DNA from: Helopsaltes ochotensis
Lineage: Eukaryota > Chordata > Aves > Passeriformes > Locustellidae
Direction: 5' to 3'
Length of the DNA stretch: 64,000 nt
Assembly (NCBI GenBank): GCA_013400155.1
Contig: VXBM01001216.1
Coordinates: 124,001 to 188,000, forward strand
Shown one piece after another: positions 1 through 11,657 of this stretch. A model generated the notes under the pieces. That model had not been told where the DNA came from, did not search any database, and saw only the letters and a program-made list of their open reading frames with translations. A program made the position numbers and the translations under genes. Positions within the stretch are counted from its first letter, which is position 1. The number at the start of each line of letters is the position of its first letter.

Positions 1-66
1 ACTGAATGCTGCATTAATACTGATGTTGGTGAAATCCTATGGTTTCTTCTGTGTATTCTATCCATA

Positions 67-147
67 ACCCACTCCCCCCCAGAAAAAACCCCCAAAAAAC
101 AACAAAACCAAAAAAAAAAAAAACCACCCCTCCAAAAAACCAAACCA
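67..147. repeat. C/A-rich low-complexity tract
   Basis: The plus strand is almost entirely C and A here, with a run of eight C, several CCCC/AAAAAA blocks and a run of thirteen or more A. It is the complement-type counterpart of the T/G-rich tracts found elsewhere in the window. No tandem unit is fixed, so it is low-complexity sequence and not a true microsatellite. Confidence 0.85.
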
Positions 148-1770
148 TTTTGAGCTTATTTGTTTTGCATAGGATGTATTCTAAGTTCAGTTTTGACTAG
201 AGGACAGTGTTGCTTAATTGCTTTGCTCAACATTTGCCAGAGATCCATATTACCCACTTTGCAAGAGATTCCAAACTTTTGTGTTACAAATAGCATTGAT
301 CTGCTCTTAAAGTTCAAATTAGCAACAAAGGCAGGCATTGTTCCTTCGCTTATGAAACTTGCTTTTTAAACTTGTTTTAAAATATCGTAATTGAATAGGG
401 GTAAAACATATTAATGGTGCTAATAAACCTGACATGGTTTCATCTTCAGCAGTGCTGTCTGATGCTGTAATGCATTTTTTCATAGGAGAAGAGTATTGAG
501 TACTGTAGTGGTTTTGGTGAACTGTTATGTAATACGGGAAGAGAGAAACAAAGTACTTTACAAACAATTACCTGTTAAACACAATCATAATTTGAGCTTC
601 ATCTGTACTATAAACTTCATAGTTTAGTAGGTTAATAGACTATACTGATTGAAGCTGAAAGAGATGCTTACATTGATTTGACAAAGATTCAGAGTTCCTT
701 CTCCCAGCATTTATTAGAGTATAATGTAATAAAGAGAGAGAGGCTCACGTCAAGAGGGATTATTCTCCATTTAAGTTTTAGGTCTTGTTATCCATATAAT
801 CATACCATCCCCTGCTCACTTATTTGTTCTTTCATATGTTGACCTAGTGACTTGAACAGAAGGGCCTAAAAATGATTGAAGGCTATCCTTTTCTCATATT
901 TCACATCTTCAGCTTTGAGAACAGTTGAAGAAAAGCTACAGCCTGGAAAGATAAGGAAAATACAGATGGCAGAAGCAGCAAACTTCTGGTCAGGACATTT
1001 GTTCCTGAAGACAGCACAGACTATTTCTGTCTGCTCAGGTGATCTGTGGTCTGCAAGACAGAGCAAGTGGCTACAGCTGTAAACTGAATAACTTACACTT
1101 GCAGATTTTACTTTGCAATGTCAGTTAATCCACTGTAAACACCACATATATGTGCTGCCTTGTGTAGTCTTCATCTCATCAGGATAGGTTGCTGGAAAGT
1201 ATGTTGCAGTGAAATAACACAGTAACTATGCAAATTCAGTCTTTTTGAGTATATGCTATACTGGTGATTTTTAAAAAACACTGTAAGAGAACTTCTCAAG
1301 GTCAGCTCACTACTAGATTTGTTTGGTAGAGGAGACTTGTATGTCATGCATTTATTTTATTCAGCTGTAACTGTCAGGGACTTAAATTTAAGTTGGCCAT
1401 TTTTTCACTTGTTTTGGATACAGGATTTTGCCAAGTTACCCCTGTGGTAATTTTAAAGGCTAGAAACTGCTGTTTTGTTGTCTTCTGTTCTGCATTTGTG
1501 GAAGGATATTTAAGAAATGTCCTCACAAGGCCTTAAGACACCATCCAGTTCAAGATGAGCTGTGGTGAAATAGGAATAATCTTGTCATGCAGAGAAGTCC
1601 TAACCTTGAGGCAGAACAGCTGAGGACTACATGTGAATAAAGCTGTGTTCTGAAAGAGCTGTGTTTGCTAGAACACCACTGTTCTAGTTCTGTGTCATAA
1701 AAACCCAATATGCTGCTCATCACCTGTTAGACTAAACCTTTGTTGCTTTTGAATGGGGTGCACTGTCCTA
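148..1770. other. Non-coding stretch, nothing recognised
   Basis: AT-rich unique sequence. The open frames (for example 876-1082 plus and 866-1066 minus) are under 70 codons, overlap each other on opposite strands and resemble no protein family I know. I see no repeat family, RNA gene or promoter-like CpG enrichment. Confidence 0.6.
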
Positions 1771-1815
1771 GGATATCTCAAGTTGGAAGGGAGCCATAAG
1801 GATCAAGTCCATTAA
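1771..1815 (-). mobile_element. Short CR1 LINE 3'-end fragment
   Basis: About 45 bases read as the antisense of a CR1 3' end. The key stretch is AAGTTGGAAGGGAGCCATAA followed by GGATCAAGTCCA, which corresponds to the conserved segment just upstream of the CR1 terminal octamer repeats. Similarity fades to the right. With so little sequence the subfamily cannot be assigned. It carries no coding capacity. Confidence 0.6.
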
Positions 1816-3201
1816 TTGTAAGGAGTGCATCTTGTAGTGGGGGTAGTGAGAAATGGTCCAGCAAGCTTAGCTGTCAGTTTGGCTGGTGCCTCATACAGTT
1901 AAACCTGACTTTACCTAGCAGACCTTTATATAAAAAGTAGGTAATGATGTTTATTCTGGGTACTGTTCAAAACTTTCTAATTATAGAAAATATTTCGAAT
2001 AAAAGGAAGAAAAGAATAACCCTGGACATTCTTCAGCTGCTGCAGCTGTAGGGAATGCTTCCCCCTTTTTCCCTTTAGTCATCTCCAGTGAAGAAAGTCT
2101 CCTGCCTTTATAAGGCAGTCTTCCCTCTAGAAACTGCTGCAACCTCTCACCTTTCACAGCTTGCACGGTGTGTATCTTTGTTCTGTTTTTTATCTGACCT
2201 CACAACAGGTGTTTCCCTTGCATTCCATTCCCTGCAGATTCTTGGCTTCACATGCCATTTCCCCCTACTTTGAAGGAGCTGAAAATAACTCAGAATGGGT
2301 AAACCAGACACGTACAGTCCCATTGGGCAGGAAATATTCACATGCTCCTTATTTGCTTCTATTTATAGGTGTAACATTACCTGTGGGGTCCCAGGTTGCT
2401 CTCCCCAGGTAAATCTAGGTCTGTCTATGAGCAACTGGCACTCCATTCACTGCTTACTGATGAGACTTCAATATTACCTCAAAACCTTAGCAGACATGAG
2501 CAGTGCCTCTGCTAAACCAGAACTTAATTGTGAAACAAATAATGCTGTCTGCAGGTAAAATTAAATCTCTATTAAATATTAACTTGTAATATTCATTACA
2601 AGTAGTGTAGTAATTCATAGTAGTGGAAATGTGCTGTTACTTTGAAATGTGAGTTTCAAGGGCTATCAGAGTTGTAGAAAAGGAGTCATGACTGTAAGAC
2701 ACCAATTTAAATTTTCCAGGTGTGTTGTTGCCATATGTCTCCCTGGTTCTGAAAATGCTTGGTTATATTACTGAGATGGTCACTGCCAAGGTTCTTCTTT
2801 TGTAGTGCAGAACAGGTTGCAAATAACTGCAGAGCTTTGCTCCCTGAAATGTCCTGGTGTAGTTAATTATTGATTTCTTGGAGAAAATGCCAAATAAATC
2901 CTGCATTTTAAAACCTTTGTTACTTTAGCAAACCACAGAATTTATCAGTAAGTTGCTCTGATAACCTTATTAGAGTGCTCTTTTTCCAATATGCTGAGGG
3001 ACAAGAAGAGTAGATAATTTTCAAGCTCCCTAAAGTAAAAGGAGCTGTTATTTCACTTAGAAGAAGAGTTGAATATTCTTGAAATGTAGCAATACTCCCT
3101 CCTTGCATGTCTCTGCATGTTACCTTCCTCTTTGCAGTAGCATCAGGATTCAGGAAGACTGGTAGGTTAAGATGCTCATCTGAATGAAAACAAATCTTTC
3201 T

Positions 3202-3203
<2 letters not shown>
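1816..3203. other. Non-coding stretch, nothing recognised
   Basis: Unique AT-rich sequence. Several small frames cluster at 2088-2558 on the plus strand but are 61-87 codons, overlap in different frames and look like chance. No repeat or RNA gene was recognised. Confidence 0.6.

Positions 3204-3241
<38 letters not shown>
3204..3241. repeat. Poly(T) homopolymer, 38 T
   Basis: An uninterrupted run of 38 T preceded by a TTTCTTC stretch. CR1, the main avian retroposon, does not leave poly(A) tails, so a run this long is either simple homopolymer growth or the tail of a minus-strand retrocopy. No TTTATT (antisense AATAAA) lies immediately downstream, which argues against an obvious recent retrocopy. 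Confidence 0.95.
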
Positions 3242-4596
3242 CCTGCCTTGTTTCCTCTCCTCAGGTTAGTTTTCAGCTAGATGAGTTCCTGCAGCTTGTT
3301 TGTGTGGCTACATGAATAATGTTGATAGCATGATGGTGTTTGTGAGAACAGAAAGCTTAGGGAACACTTACTTTGGTGGCAGCAAGGACTTAAATCAAAT
3401 GAATGGAATCATGTAGTAATGTGATTATTAATGGTAATTACTCCGAAAATAACTAGTGATCTGTCTTCTGGTGATGTATCCTTCTGCTTGACTGTTGGGA
3501 AGAACTGCAGAATGTCTGAAAATAGGGGATGCCATGACTAGGCTGGTATCCTGGAGCAGGCAGTGGCATCAGAGCACTGTCACCGTTGCTGTCCCACAGT
3601 GTTACATTCAGTTCATGGCTAAACTATAAATATACTGATCATGAACTGGATATTTATGAATAACTCAGACTTTGCAATTGGCTGTAAGTCACATTTCATC
3701 TACCTGAGAGAAGTGCTGGCTGGAAAGAACTGCCGTGGTGTGAATGTGAGGGTAGGTGGTATTCTGGCTGAATCCAGCAGTCTGATTCAAGAGAGTGTTC
3801 AGAAAGCTTGGTTCACGCATGATGGCCTGCATGACTTTGCCATATTTCACTGGCAATTTCCATCTGTTACACCTGCTGGATGTGGGCCCAGGGAAAGCAT
3901 ACTTGAAAGAGTAAAATTAATAAGAGACTGCAATTTTTAAATACAAGTTTGGACTCAGTATTGTCAGATCTGCATATTCTGCCACCACTGATCACCTATC
4001 AAACAGTTTTAATGTGTGTTTCTGCTAATGAAATACTACTGAGGTGAGCTTGTCCATTGTTTTTTACCCATATTTAGCCTTCTGTGGTTGGTGATAAGGT
4101 TGTGAAGCTTGCTTGCTAGGTTCTTTTTTTCAAAGTCCTTCTTAGCAAATTTTCCACTCATCCTACTCTGCAATTACAAAAAAAGAAAAAAAATTAGCTG
4201 TGTCCTTAACTGTACAAGAAATGAATAAATCTGATTATTTAAATTTATTTTTGCAATTGTGTTGTTTAGAGTAGTACCGGAAAGTATTACATCAAGTGAG
4301 ACTACTTGAAGAAGCGCTGTTCTTTATGGCCTTGTTCAGTCTAGGAGCTTCCCTGTTCCTGAGACTGTGCAGTAATTTTAAATACTTTAATTTTGCAGCT
4401 AGAAGAATGAATGTAACTAAATACCTAAAGAGCAGTGTGATAATTTTAGCATTTGGAGAGGAAAATATGGCAGTTTTCTCAAAAGTTAATTTCCTTTTAT
4501 TCTGTTAGCCAGGAGAAACTGATCAGGGTGCAAGTTTTTCACACAATCCACAAACCTTTGTCCCTACTGTGGAAGAAAAGCATTGAACACACATGT
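3242..4596. other. Non-coding stretch, nothing recognised
   Basis: Unique sequence. The longest frame is 3641-3940 plus (99 codons). It has no recognisable domain, no splice context and is probably fortuitous. An A-rich patch occurs near 4178-4196. Confidence 0.55.
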
Positions 4597-4613
4597 ACAC
4601 ACACACACACACA
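4597..4613. repeat. (AC)n dinucleotide microsatellite
   Basis: A perfect 17-nt alternating A/C run, preceded by an interrupted ACACACATGT portion. It is short and probably modestly polymorphic. Confidence 0.9.
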
Positions 4614-4815
4614 AAATAACCCCCAAACCAGAATTTAGATATATTTTTCTGAAGAATGGCACAAATTAAACTGTAATCAAGACAGGGATGACTGTCATAG
4701 ATCAAATTCCTTCTTACTCTGAACACTGAAAGAGTAAAGCCATTAAGCTAGACTGTAAGCCTGCAGAAGACTGCATCTTTAAATGATCTAGGTCTGGTAA
4801 CTTGAGCTCTTCAGA

Positions 4816-4845
4816 ATATATCTGCATGCTATATATCTGCATGCT
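4816..4845. repeat. Perfect 15-bp tandem duplication
   Basis: The unit ATATATCTGCATGCT occurs twice with no spacer (4816-4830 and 4831-4845). The identity of the copies suggests a recent slippage-type duplication. Each copy contains a TGCATG word, the sense form of the RBFOX binding motif, but nothing else supports a splicing role. Confidence 0.95.
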
Positions 4846-6665
4846 TTTTAATTTCTTTTCTCCTTCCTTTCTGCATTGCTTAGGTTATAAAGGTGGTCCC
4901 TGAATATTTTTATCATCAGTATTCAGTGACTGAATCACTGTTGTCCCTCTTCTACACTGAAATGTCTAAATTCTTGAGACTTCTACCTGAGAACTCTCCT
5001 AGTATTTGCACATAACAAACAGGAGTTGTGTGAAACAGGTTGCGTGGAGGTGATCTTGACTCTTATTTTCTTTTTCTTGCTGCTTCAGGTCATCAACTTC
5101 ATTCTAGAATTTCCTCATTTTGAGAACTTTTCTTTTACATGGTTCTTCATAAACCAGCATGGAGTTGCTCAGGAGAGACTTTGTTCCTTCTTAACAAGTT
5201 ATGCAAAACTGGATGGAGATGTTTTTTTATGAGGAGGTGTTTACTTTGCAGATGGGCTCAGGTTACAGGATTAAATCTGTGGTTTCAGGTTTGTGTCAGG
5301 TAAGTGATAAATAGGTTTTTTCTTTTTCTTCAGTCAGTCTTCTGTCTGATGATATCCAGATGTTGTTGGAACTCCAGTATGTAAAACCTTCATGATTGTC
5401 ATGTCTACTGTAGTGTTAGTGTGTGGCTGTTTTCCACCAGATATAGAAGGAACCAAGTTTGTAGTAAGGGCTAATAACTTTTATTAGACCAACAAATGTA
5501 CTTGGGAAAGAAATAAAAAGCTTCTGGGCATGCTTGTATCTCTTGTTTATGTTAATAGACTATTTTGAACAAAACCATGTTAATAGTACAGTTCCATGTC
5601 AGCTGGAGAAATCTCACCGGCTGGTTTAGCCAGGGACTGGTTCCTTTTAAAGGAGCTGACCAGCCTACATTCAAAAGCCATCTTTGGTCACTGGTCTCTT
5701 GCTATTTAAGGTTATCTGAATGTCTTCTAGGAAGGGAAAGAGATTAGAAATTGAAGATATTTGCAGGTTCTGGTCTAAGGTATACAGATCCTCAAATGGC
5801 CCTAATTTTTTACAATGTTGTTGTATTTTGTTCTGTGAGCCAACTTTCTTGTTTCTTTTGTAATATTTGATTGGGGTGCCTGGGCTAACCTGCAGTTCTG
5901 ATGTTCTTATGGTCTTGCCTGTGTCTCCTTTTTGTTGTAGCCAGATAGTGGCTTTTTTTTTTTTTAATATAGCTGTTTGGAGATATCTGACTGCTAAGAG
6001 GTGAACAAAATAAATAGTGAAAGGAGTACTTCAGCCTAATGACTATAGCTGATTTTTTGTTCAATTCTAGCCTTAATCTTGCAAGGCAGAGGATCTGTTG
6101 GACACCCCTCTGCTGCTTGACTTGATGGGCATTAAAGAGTATTGTTTCTTTTGCACAGTATTTCTGGATGAGCATCTAATAGCAGTTGTTCTGTGTGCCT
6201 TCTTCACTTGATCATTGTGGTGCTATTGGTGATGAGCAATATTTGAAGACTAACCTGAAATTTCAGAGGTTTTTTTGATGTGTTTATGAATGTTTCTTAT
6301 TAGGCTTTTACCATGTGGTCTGGTGTAGCACAGGTTTTAGCTTTGGGTTACGGGTGGTGTTCAAAATGCTGAATTGGGTGATTTGCATTCTTATAACCCC
6401 ATAGTGTCTGTACTGAGTTTTTCTCCCTTGCCCCACCCTAATGAAAATGAAGGTACTGGCCTGAGTCACTTGAGCGTGTTGAGGCTTGAGCAAGTAGAGT
6501 AAAGTGTGATGAAAACTCATCTAAGGAAGGGGAGATTGTGGGTTTGTGCTTGTAAAGCACAAACATGCAGGTATTTAACTGCAAGTTTGTAGGTAATGTG
6601 GTTGGTTTACCTTTTAAAGGGGATTCTTCTCTTTTCATACAGTACTGTAATAAACTAGTAGGTGA
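4846..6665. other. Non-coding stretch with T-rich intervals
   Basis: Mostly unique sequence with several T-rich runs (for example near 5953-5966). The weak exon-like segment at 5089-5232 lies inside it. Nothing else was recognised. Confidence 0.55.
5089..5232 (+). other. Weak candidate 3'-exon-like segment
   Basis: A strong acceptor-like sequence (long T/C tract ending GCTGCTTCAG at 5088) is followed by 47 open codons before a TGA at 5230-5232. The frame has no homology that I recognise, no good donor before the stop and no nearby AATAAA. A chance acceptor is the more likely explanation. Confidence 0.1.
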
Positions 6666-6810
6666 TTTTTTTGGGTTTTGTTTTGTTTGGTGTGTAGTGG
6701 GTTTTTTTGTTTTTGTTTTGGGGGTTTTTTTCCGGTTTGGTGGTTTTTGTGGGGTTGGTTTGTTTGTTTGTTTTGTTTTGTTTTTTGGGGGTTTTTGTAT
6801 GTGTGTGTTT
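6666..6810. repeat. T/G-rich low-complexity tract
   Basis: About 145 bases made almost only of T and G on the plus strand, with TTTTG and GTTT sub-repeats and several G runs (GGGGG). The frames reading through it (6565-6870 and 6678-6863) are phenylalanine/glycine/valine-rich artefacts of composition. Such tracts are frequent in bird introns and intergenic DNA. Confidence 0.9.
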
Positions 6811-9083
6811 ATAAGTATTTTTCCAGGCTTGTTTCAGACAGGATGTGCACAGTCATCCACTAAAATGTAGGCGGTTGTTACTATATGTGGTATAACTTTT
6901 TAAGTGGGCAGGGTATTATTTACGTGTTCACTGACTTGCATTTTCTCATTATTGTTAATAGAATCAATGTTTCTGTTTAAATCAAGTTCCTCTTGGTTTT
7001 AGGTAGAGTGAATACTTACCACCTCTCACTGGTTTAACTCCTTAGGAATACAGGCAAGGAGGCATCTTGTTAATGAAGAAGTGTTTTCTGCAGTTCATGA
7101 AACATATGCAGTATAATCCACTATCTTGCCGGACAAAACCACTTGCTGGGGTTTTTTGTCTGCTTGGTTTGTTTGTTTTTTTTAGTTGTAGTCCATTCTA
7201 TAATGAAAGAACAGTAAATAGTCTTACCTAGTAGATTTATGAATTCCCATGTTTAAGGATTTTAATCTGAAACATGGAGAGGGGGTGTTATTATAAAATA
7301 AAAAAGCAAGAACTTCTTGAGAAGGAAGTAACTTTATAATAAAGACAGACATATTTAAACACATTGTTTTTACTTGTTTAGGTGTGTCATCTAGCCACAG
7401 TATTTCTGAGCCAAGCTGAAAACGTAAAATAAAAGGGTGTTAAATATTTCAGTAGGCATAATGATTTAAGCTCACATGGAGGTTGCTTAATTTCTGAAGG
7501 AAAACTTCCATGAAGGTCTTGATGTATTTTAAAAAGTGCAATTCAAATTCACTCCTTTGACTTCTTGAGTACCAAAGCACTCTTCCAATGACAAACAGTA
7601 GAAAAAGAACATTAAAAATTTGGAAAACAAACCTGAAGTGCATGAGTGATATCGCCAGGCTGATAGTCCCCAGTGCTAAAAACAGCCTTGCTGCCTGAGT
7701 AAGCAGATAGATTTTGAGCAAAGAGGAAGCAAATATAGGAATAAGAATGGTGTTTATACATGTCATAAAACTTTCTTAGCAGACTTCATCATTTCCTGTC
7801 TGGTTTTAATAAAGGAATGATAATTATTTTCCATTATTACTAAGAGCTTGATTTTTTTTTTAAAAAATACTGCGCACAGTAATATCTTATGTACAATCAC
7901 TGTTGGTAATTGAACCGTAGCTGTCAAAACAAATGCCTGAAGAACTTGGATCTGGGGAATTCCAGTACATGCCTGACCTAAAAGAGTGATTTATTGTTCA
8001 TCCAGATAAGTGTCTGTGGCCTGGTTTGTCACGTGTTCCCATTTAGCAAGTAAAGGCCTGCAGCAGGCTACCAGGTACTTTGTTTCTGTCTGTGGGGACT
8101 TCTCACTTTCCTGTCGCTGTGAAAATTGTGACCTGCCCTTCAGTCCCTGGCCGATAGTTCTTGGTTCTTGTCTTGTGGCTTGTATGTAATATCTTCTGCT
8201 TGTGAATCTAGCACCGTTTCATGCTAAGGTGTGTATGAGGTTTGTTTGGGTCTGTGACTTTACAAAGGGTCTAGTCCCAGTTCTGCCAAAAATCAGTGTG
8301 TGTACTTCGATGGTATCACAAGTTAGGCCAGCAGATAGTGCTTACCAGTCCCAAGGGCTAAGGCAGACAAACACTGGTGATGATGTGAGGTTTGAACTTG
8401 AGGGCACCAACTACTAGGTCAGTGCAGAACCTGAGTGGGAAAAGGACCTCTGCTTTCTGGAGGGCTCGCTTTGATAGTGTGATTGAAAAAGAAACATGAT
8501 TAGGCTGAAATGTGCAACTTTGTGCAAAACTTTGTCCTCTGCTGTTACCTTTGAAACTAGAGTTCAGTAACTGTTCCATGTTTTCTGCTCTTACTGTGTC
8601 TATCAATTACCGTAGAAGCCAAGCTGGACATACTCAAGCTGTGGAATAGTGGAGAAGGTCAAAGGCTGTTGTGATGAGGGAGCCAGATTGCAAGCGCAAA
8701 CCAAATCCACACAGAGCTTTTTGCTCCTAGCAAAGTGAAATAGGAACATATTCTTATTTTTCCCCCTATTCCACTTAATTCCACCATTCACTAACTGTTA
8801 TCTTAAGCTTTTTTAAAATAGCATGAAGTTCTAGTAGCTCTACAGAGAGAAAGTTGCTTACAACTGTTTGGTACTGCTGGCTAAACAATGGAGTAGATTG
8901 GTCAGTATTCATTAAAATGACAGGGATAATACATCCTAGCTTTGGTACATTTTTGGTTGAAAAATAATGCGTTGATACCAAAGGGTTTTGCAAATATGAA
9001 GATTCTCAAAGAGTTTAAGTAAAATCAGCTGTCCCCTTATCCTTTTGCTGGTATATGCCAAAGTATATGGACTTGTTACATGG
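6811..9083. other. Non-coding stretch, nothing recognised
   Basis: Unique AT-rich sequence with a small T/G-rich patch at 7148-7183. A minus-strand frame of 105 codons (7449-7766) is hydrophobic but has no recognisable domain or splice context. No repeat family was seen. Confidence 0.55.
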
Positions 9084-9098
9084 AAAAAAAAAAAAAAA
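9084..9098. repeat. Poly(A) run, 15 A
   Basis: An uninterrupted run of 15 A. No target-site duplication or retrocopy body is visible upstream. Confidence 0.9.
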
Positions 9099-10866
9099 TA
9101 AGGCAGGACTCAACAGCTGTGGGAATAACTAACGCAAATTGGATCCATGTTCCCACTGAAAGTAATAATGTTCCTGCTTACAGGAACTCTCCCCATGACT
9201 TGTTTCCCTAAGATCCCTGGAGACTAGTGGTGTGGGTGGAGTGCACAGGACATGAAGTAAAACTACTGTGTGATAAACCTGTCTAAAAAGGAGTCTAATC
9301 TCCAAGGGAGACAATGGTTATCATATAGCCATGGGCTACTCATTAACTCTTGGTTCCTAAAACAAATATTATTCTAGAGTGACAGCCAGCTACTAACATG
9401 AAACTGTTACTTTTTAATCTCTTTTTGGATTTGCTTTTTTTTGCACCAGCTTTTTGGAGTTTAGTAGTAAAATGACAATGTGAGTTTCACAGTAGGTGCT
9501 CAGACCTTTGAGGAAAGAATGAGTTCTCCAATATGCTCTTTTTACAAAATCAAACCCAGAGGAGCTTCAGGTTAGCTGGGTTTCAGTAAATACTTTTTCT
9601 GCTTCATCATGTGGAAAAGCAGCAGCAAGTTCAAAAATGAGGGGGAGAATAAGGCAAAAGTGGGTTTAAATACAATTGACTTGCCAGCATACTTTGACAA
9701 TAAAGAACAATTTTAGTGTATTGCATAACACTAGAAGGTTGGAATAATAAAATAGGAAGAAATTTTGTATACGGCCCATAGTTGAGCTGAAGATTTGAAT
9801 TCTATGATTCACTAAGGTAAATAATATGGTTCTGTAAAGATTAATGACATTAGCAAGAGTGCTAGCAAGGATAATGCTGATTTTCAGTCCATGCATCAAA
9901 GCTGAGCAGTCAGTCTGGAAGAAATTCCTCTTGGGGTATGGTGTTGGGCAATTAGCTGCATGTCTAGAGATTTATGGAGTCTTCTGCATTGTTATGGTGT
10001 TGGCTATTATCAGAATGGAGTACTAGTATTGGTAAGCTGTTGTTTTGCATTATGATAGTTCTGAGATGCAGAGGTAGATATTCAGAACATATTTGCTTAA
10101 CAGCACAGTAAGGCCTAATCTTTTGTTTGCAAATACCTCCCCATTTCATGTACAGGAAGTTGAAATGCTTCATAAAAATCTGATTACTACAGAGGACAAG
10201 AATGTAACTCCCTTCTACAACACCTCTTCTAACACTCATTTCCATTATCTTTTTTCTTTTTACCAAAGTACGAAATGTATTGGTGTTTGAGTGGAAAAGA
10301 GCTGGTGTTTGTGTTTGGAAAGCTTAAAGTCCTCATGGAATGCCTTTCCTCATGATTTTTAAGTCTCAGAGTAGTTGAACATTTTCACCTTCAAGATGTC
10401 TGACAGAAATATTGAGAAGTTGATACCTCTTTTTCATTGTTTTAAGTTAATACCTTTTTGACTACGGTCAATTTTTTTCAGTTTTATTATTCATGAAGTC
10501 AGCTGTCTTGTTAGCATTTTTCATTCCTGCATTTGTTTAGGGGCTCTGAATTATGGTATGTGGTCCTGAAGGATGGATGACATAAGTCACTTTTTTTCTG
10601 GTATTTGCTGTTCAATGTTGAAATGTCACCTTTGGGACTGTGACTGTCATTCGACAAATGTTAATCTTTCTAGTAACTTTTAATGATCTTGATAATGCAA
10701 TGATAATGAGAGGAGAAGATGGAAGTGGTTATTAGGGGTAAAGATTTGAAATTAATTGGACTTTCAAATATTCCAGGATATTACTACTGAACCATGGTGG
10801 CACTCTTGCTTTTAGTTCTAGTTTTCTAGAGGTGAAAATATGCCACCTTTTCTCTTTCTTCCCCAG
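9099..10866. other. Non-coding stretch, nothing recognised
   Basis: Unique AT-rich sequence. Overlapping opposite-strand frames at 9964-10290 are about 100 codons or less and match nothing known. Confidence 0.55.
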
Positions 10867-10872
10867 GAGGCG
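10867..10872 (+). other. Candidate 6-nt microexon (speculative)
   Basis: A pyrimidine-rich tract (CTTTTCTCTTTCTTCCCCAG, ending at 10866) is followed after only six bases (GAGGCG) by a good donor, GTAAGA at 10873. A TGC, the core of the SRRM4-type element, lies about 27 bases upstream of the exon start. Six nucleotides would preserve frame. Known neural microexons have this architecture, but acceptor-donor pairs also arise by chance and no host gene is visible. Confidence 0.12.
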
Positions 10873-11423
10873 GTAAGAATTTAGGTAGAATCTGTTTTAA
10901 CATCATCAAGAGTAGAATGCAAATTTGGAAATGAGACCACTTGGTTGGTATAGGAGTTGTATTATTGATCTCCTGTTGTTTCTCTAATCTGTACTTGCTT
11001 GTTTTTCTTATGATAGGTCCTTTTCAAAGACAAGTATCTACTTGTGTTTTCGGAGAAGCCAGATGGTACACTGGCCTTGGTGGTCTTGAATCTGCAGTGC
11101 TTCCTGAACAGTTTAAATACTTGAAACTTGCTTATTCCTCTCAGTTATTCTGAGCTTAAGCTTTTTAAATAAATATAAACTTCTGTCACAATCTGAAGAA
11201 TTGTTTTCAGTCTGGTAATTTTTTGTGATTAAAACAAAAAAATGCACTACAATATTAAAGTTTAAGCCAGTTTGCTAATTATAATCATTCAGTAGGAATT
11301 TCTTTAGCATCTGGAAATAGGAAATATAAAGATCATAGGTTGAAGGTGCTTTCCCTAAATGTAATTGCCATTTAAAATTATGTAAATGCCAAATTGAAAT
11401 TTCTTCAGACAAAATGCTTAGGG

Positions 11424-11460
11424 TGAGGATCTGTGATAAAAAGAATCATGATTTGGGTTT
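11424..11460. repeat. Left copy of 37-bp direct repeat flanking a gap
   Basis: This 37-bp segment, beginning TGAGGATCTGTGATAAAAAG, is repeated exactly at 11608-11644 on the other side of the N run. Both copies lead into T-rich sequence. The arrangement is typical of contig ends that overlap but were joined as a gap. Confidence 0.97.
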
Positions 11461-11562
11461 GTTTTTTTTTTTTTCTTTGTTTTGGGATTTCTTTGACTTG
11501 TTTGGATTTTTTTTTGTTCGTTTGATTCAATTTGGGGTTTTTTTTTTCTGTTTTGGGATTTC
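11461..11562. repeat. T/G-rich low-complexity tract before gap
   Basis: T runs of 8-13 interrupted by G and C, with a repeated TTTTGGGATTTC word at both ends. This composition probably caused the assembly break that follows. Confidence 0.9.
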
Positions 11563-11607
11563 NNNNNNNNNNNNNNNNNNNNNNNNNNNNNNNNNNNNNN
11601 NNNNNNN
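11563..11607. other. Assembly gap (45 N)
   Basis: A run of 45 N. The translated frames that cross it are meaningless. The true sequence may be absent, because the flanks are duplicated. Confidence 0.99.
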
Positions 11608-11644
11608 TGAGGATCTGTGATAAAAAGAATCATGATTTGGGTTT
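11608..11644. repeat. Right copy of 37-bp direct repeat flanking a gap
   Basis: Exact copy of 11424-11460, continuing into a pure T run (11642-11657) where the left copy has a G. It is probably the same locus read twice. Confidence 0.97.
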
Positions 11645-11657
11645 TTTTTTTTTTTTT

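Noticed and set aside
6565..6870. 101-codon Phe/Gly/Val-rich frame as a membrane protein
   Set aside because: It is the translation of a T/G low-complexity tract.
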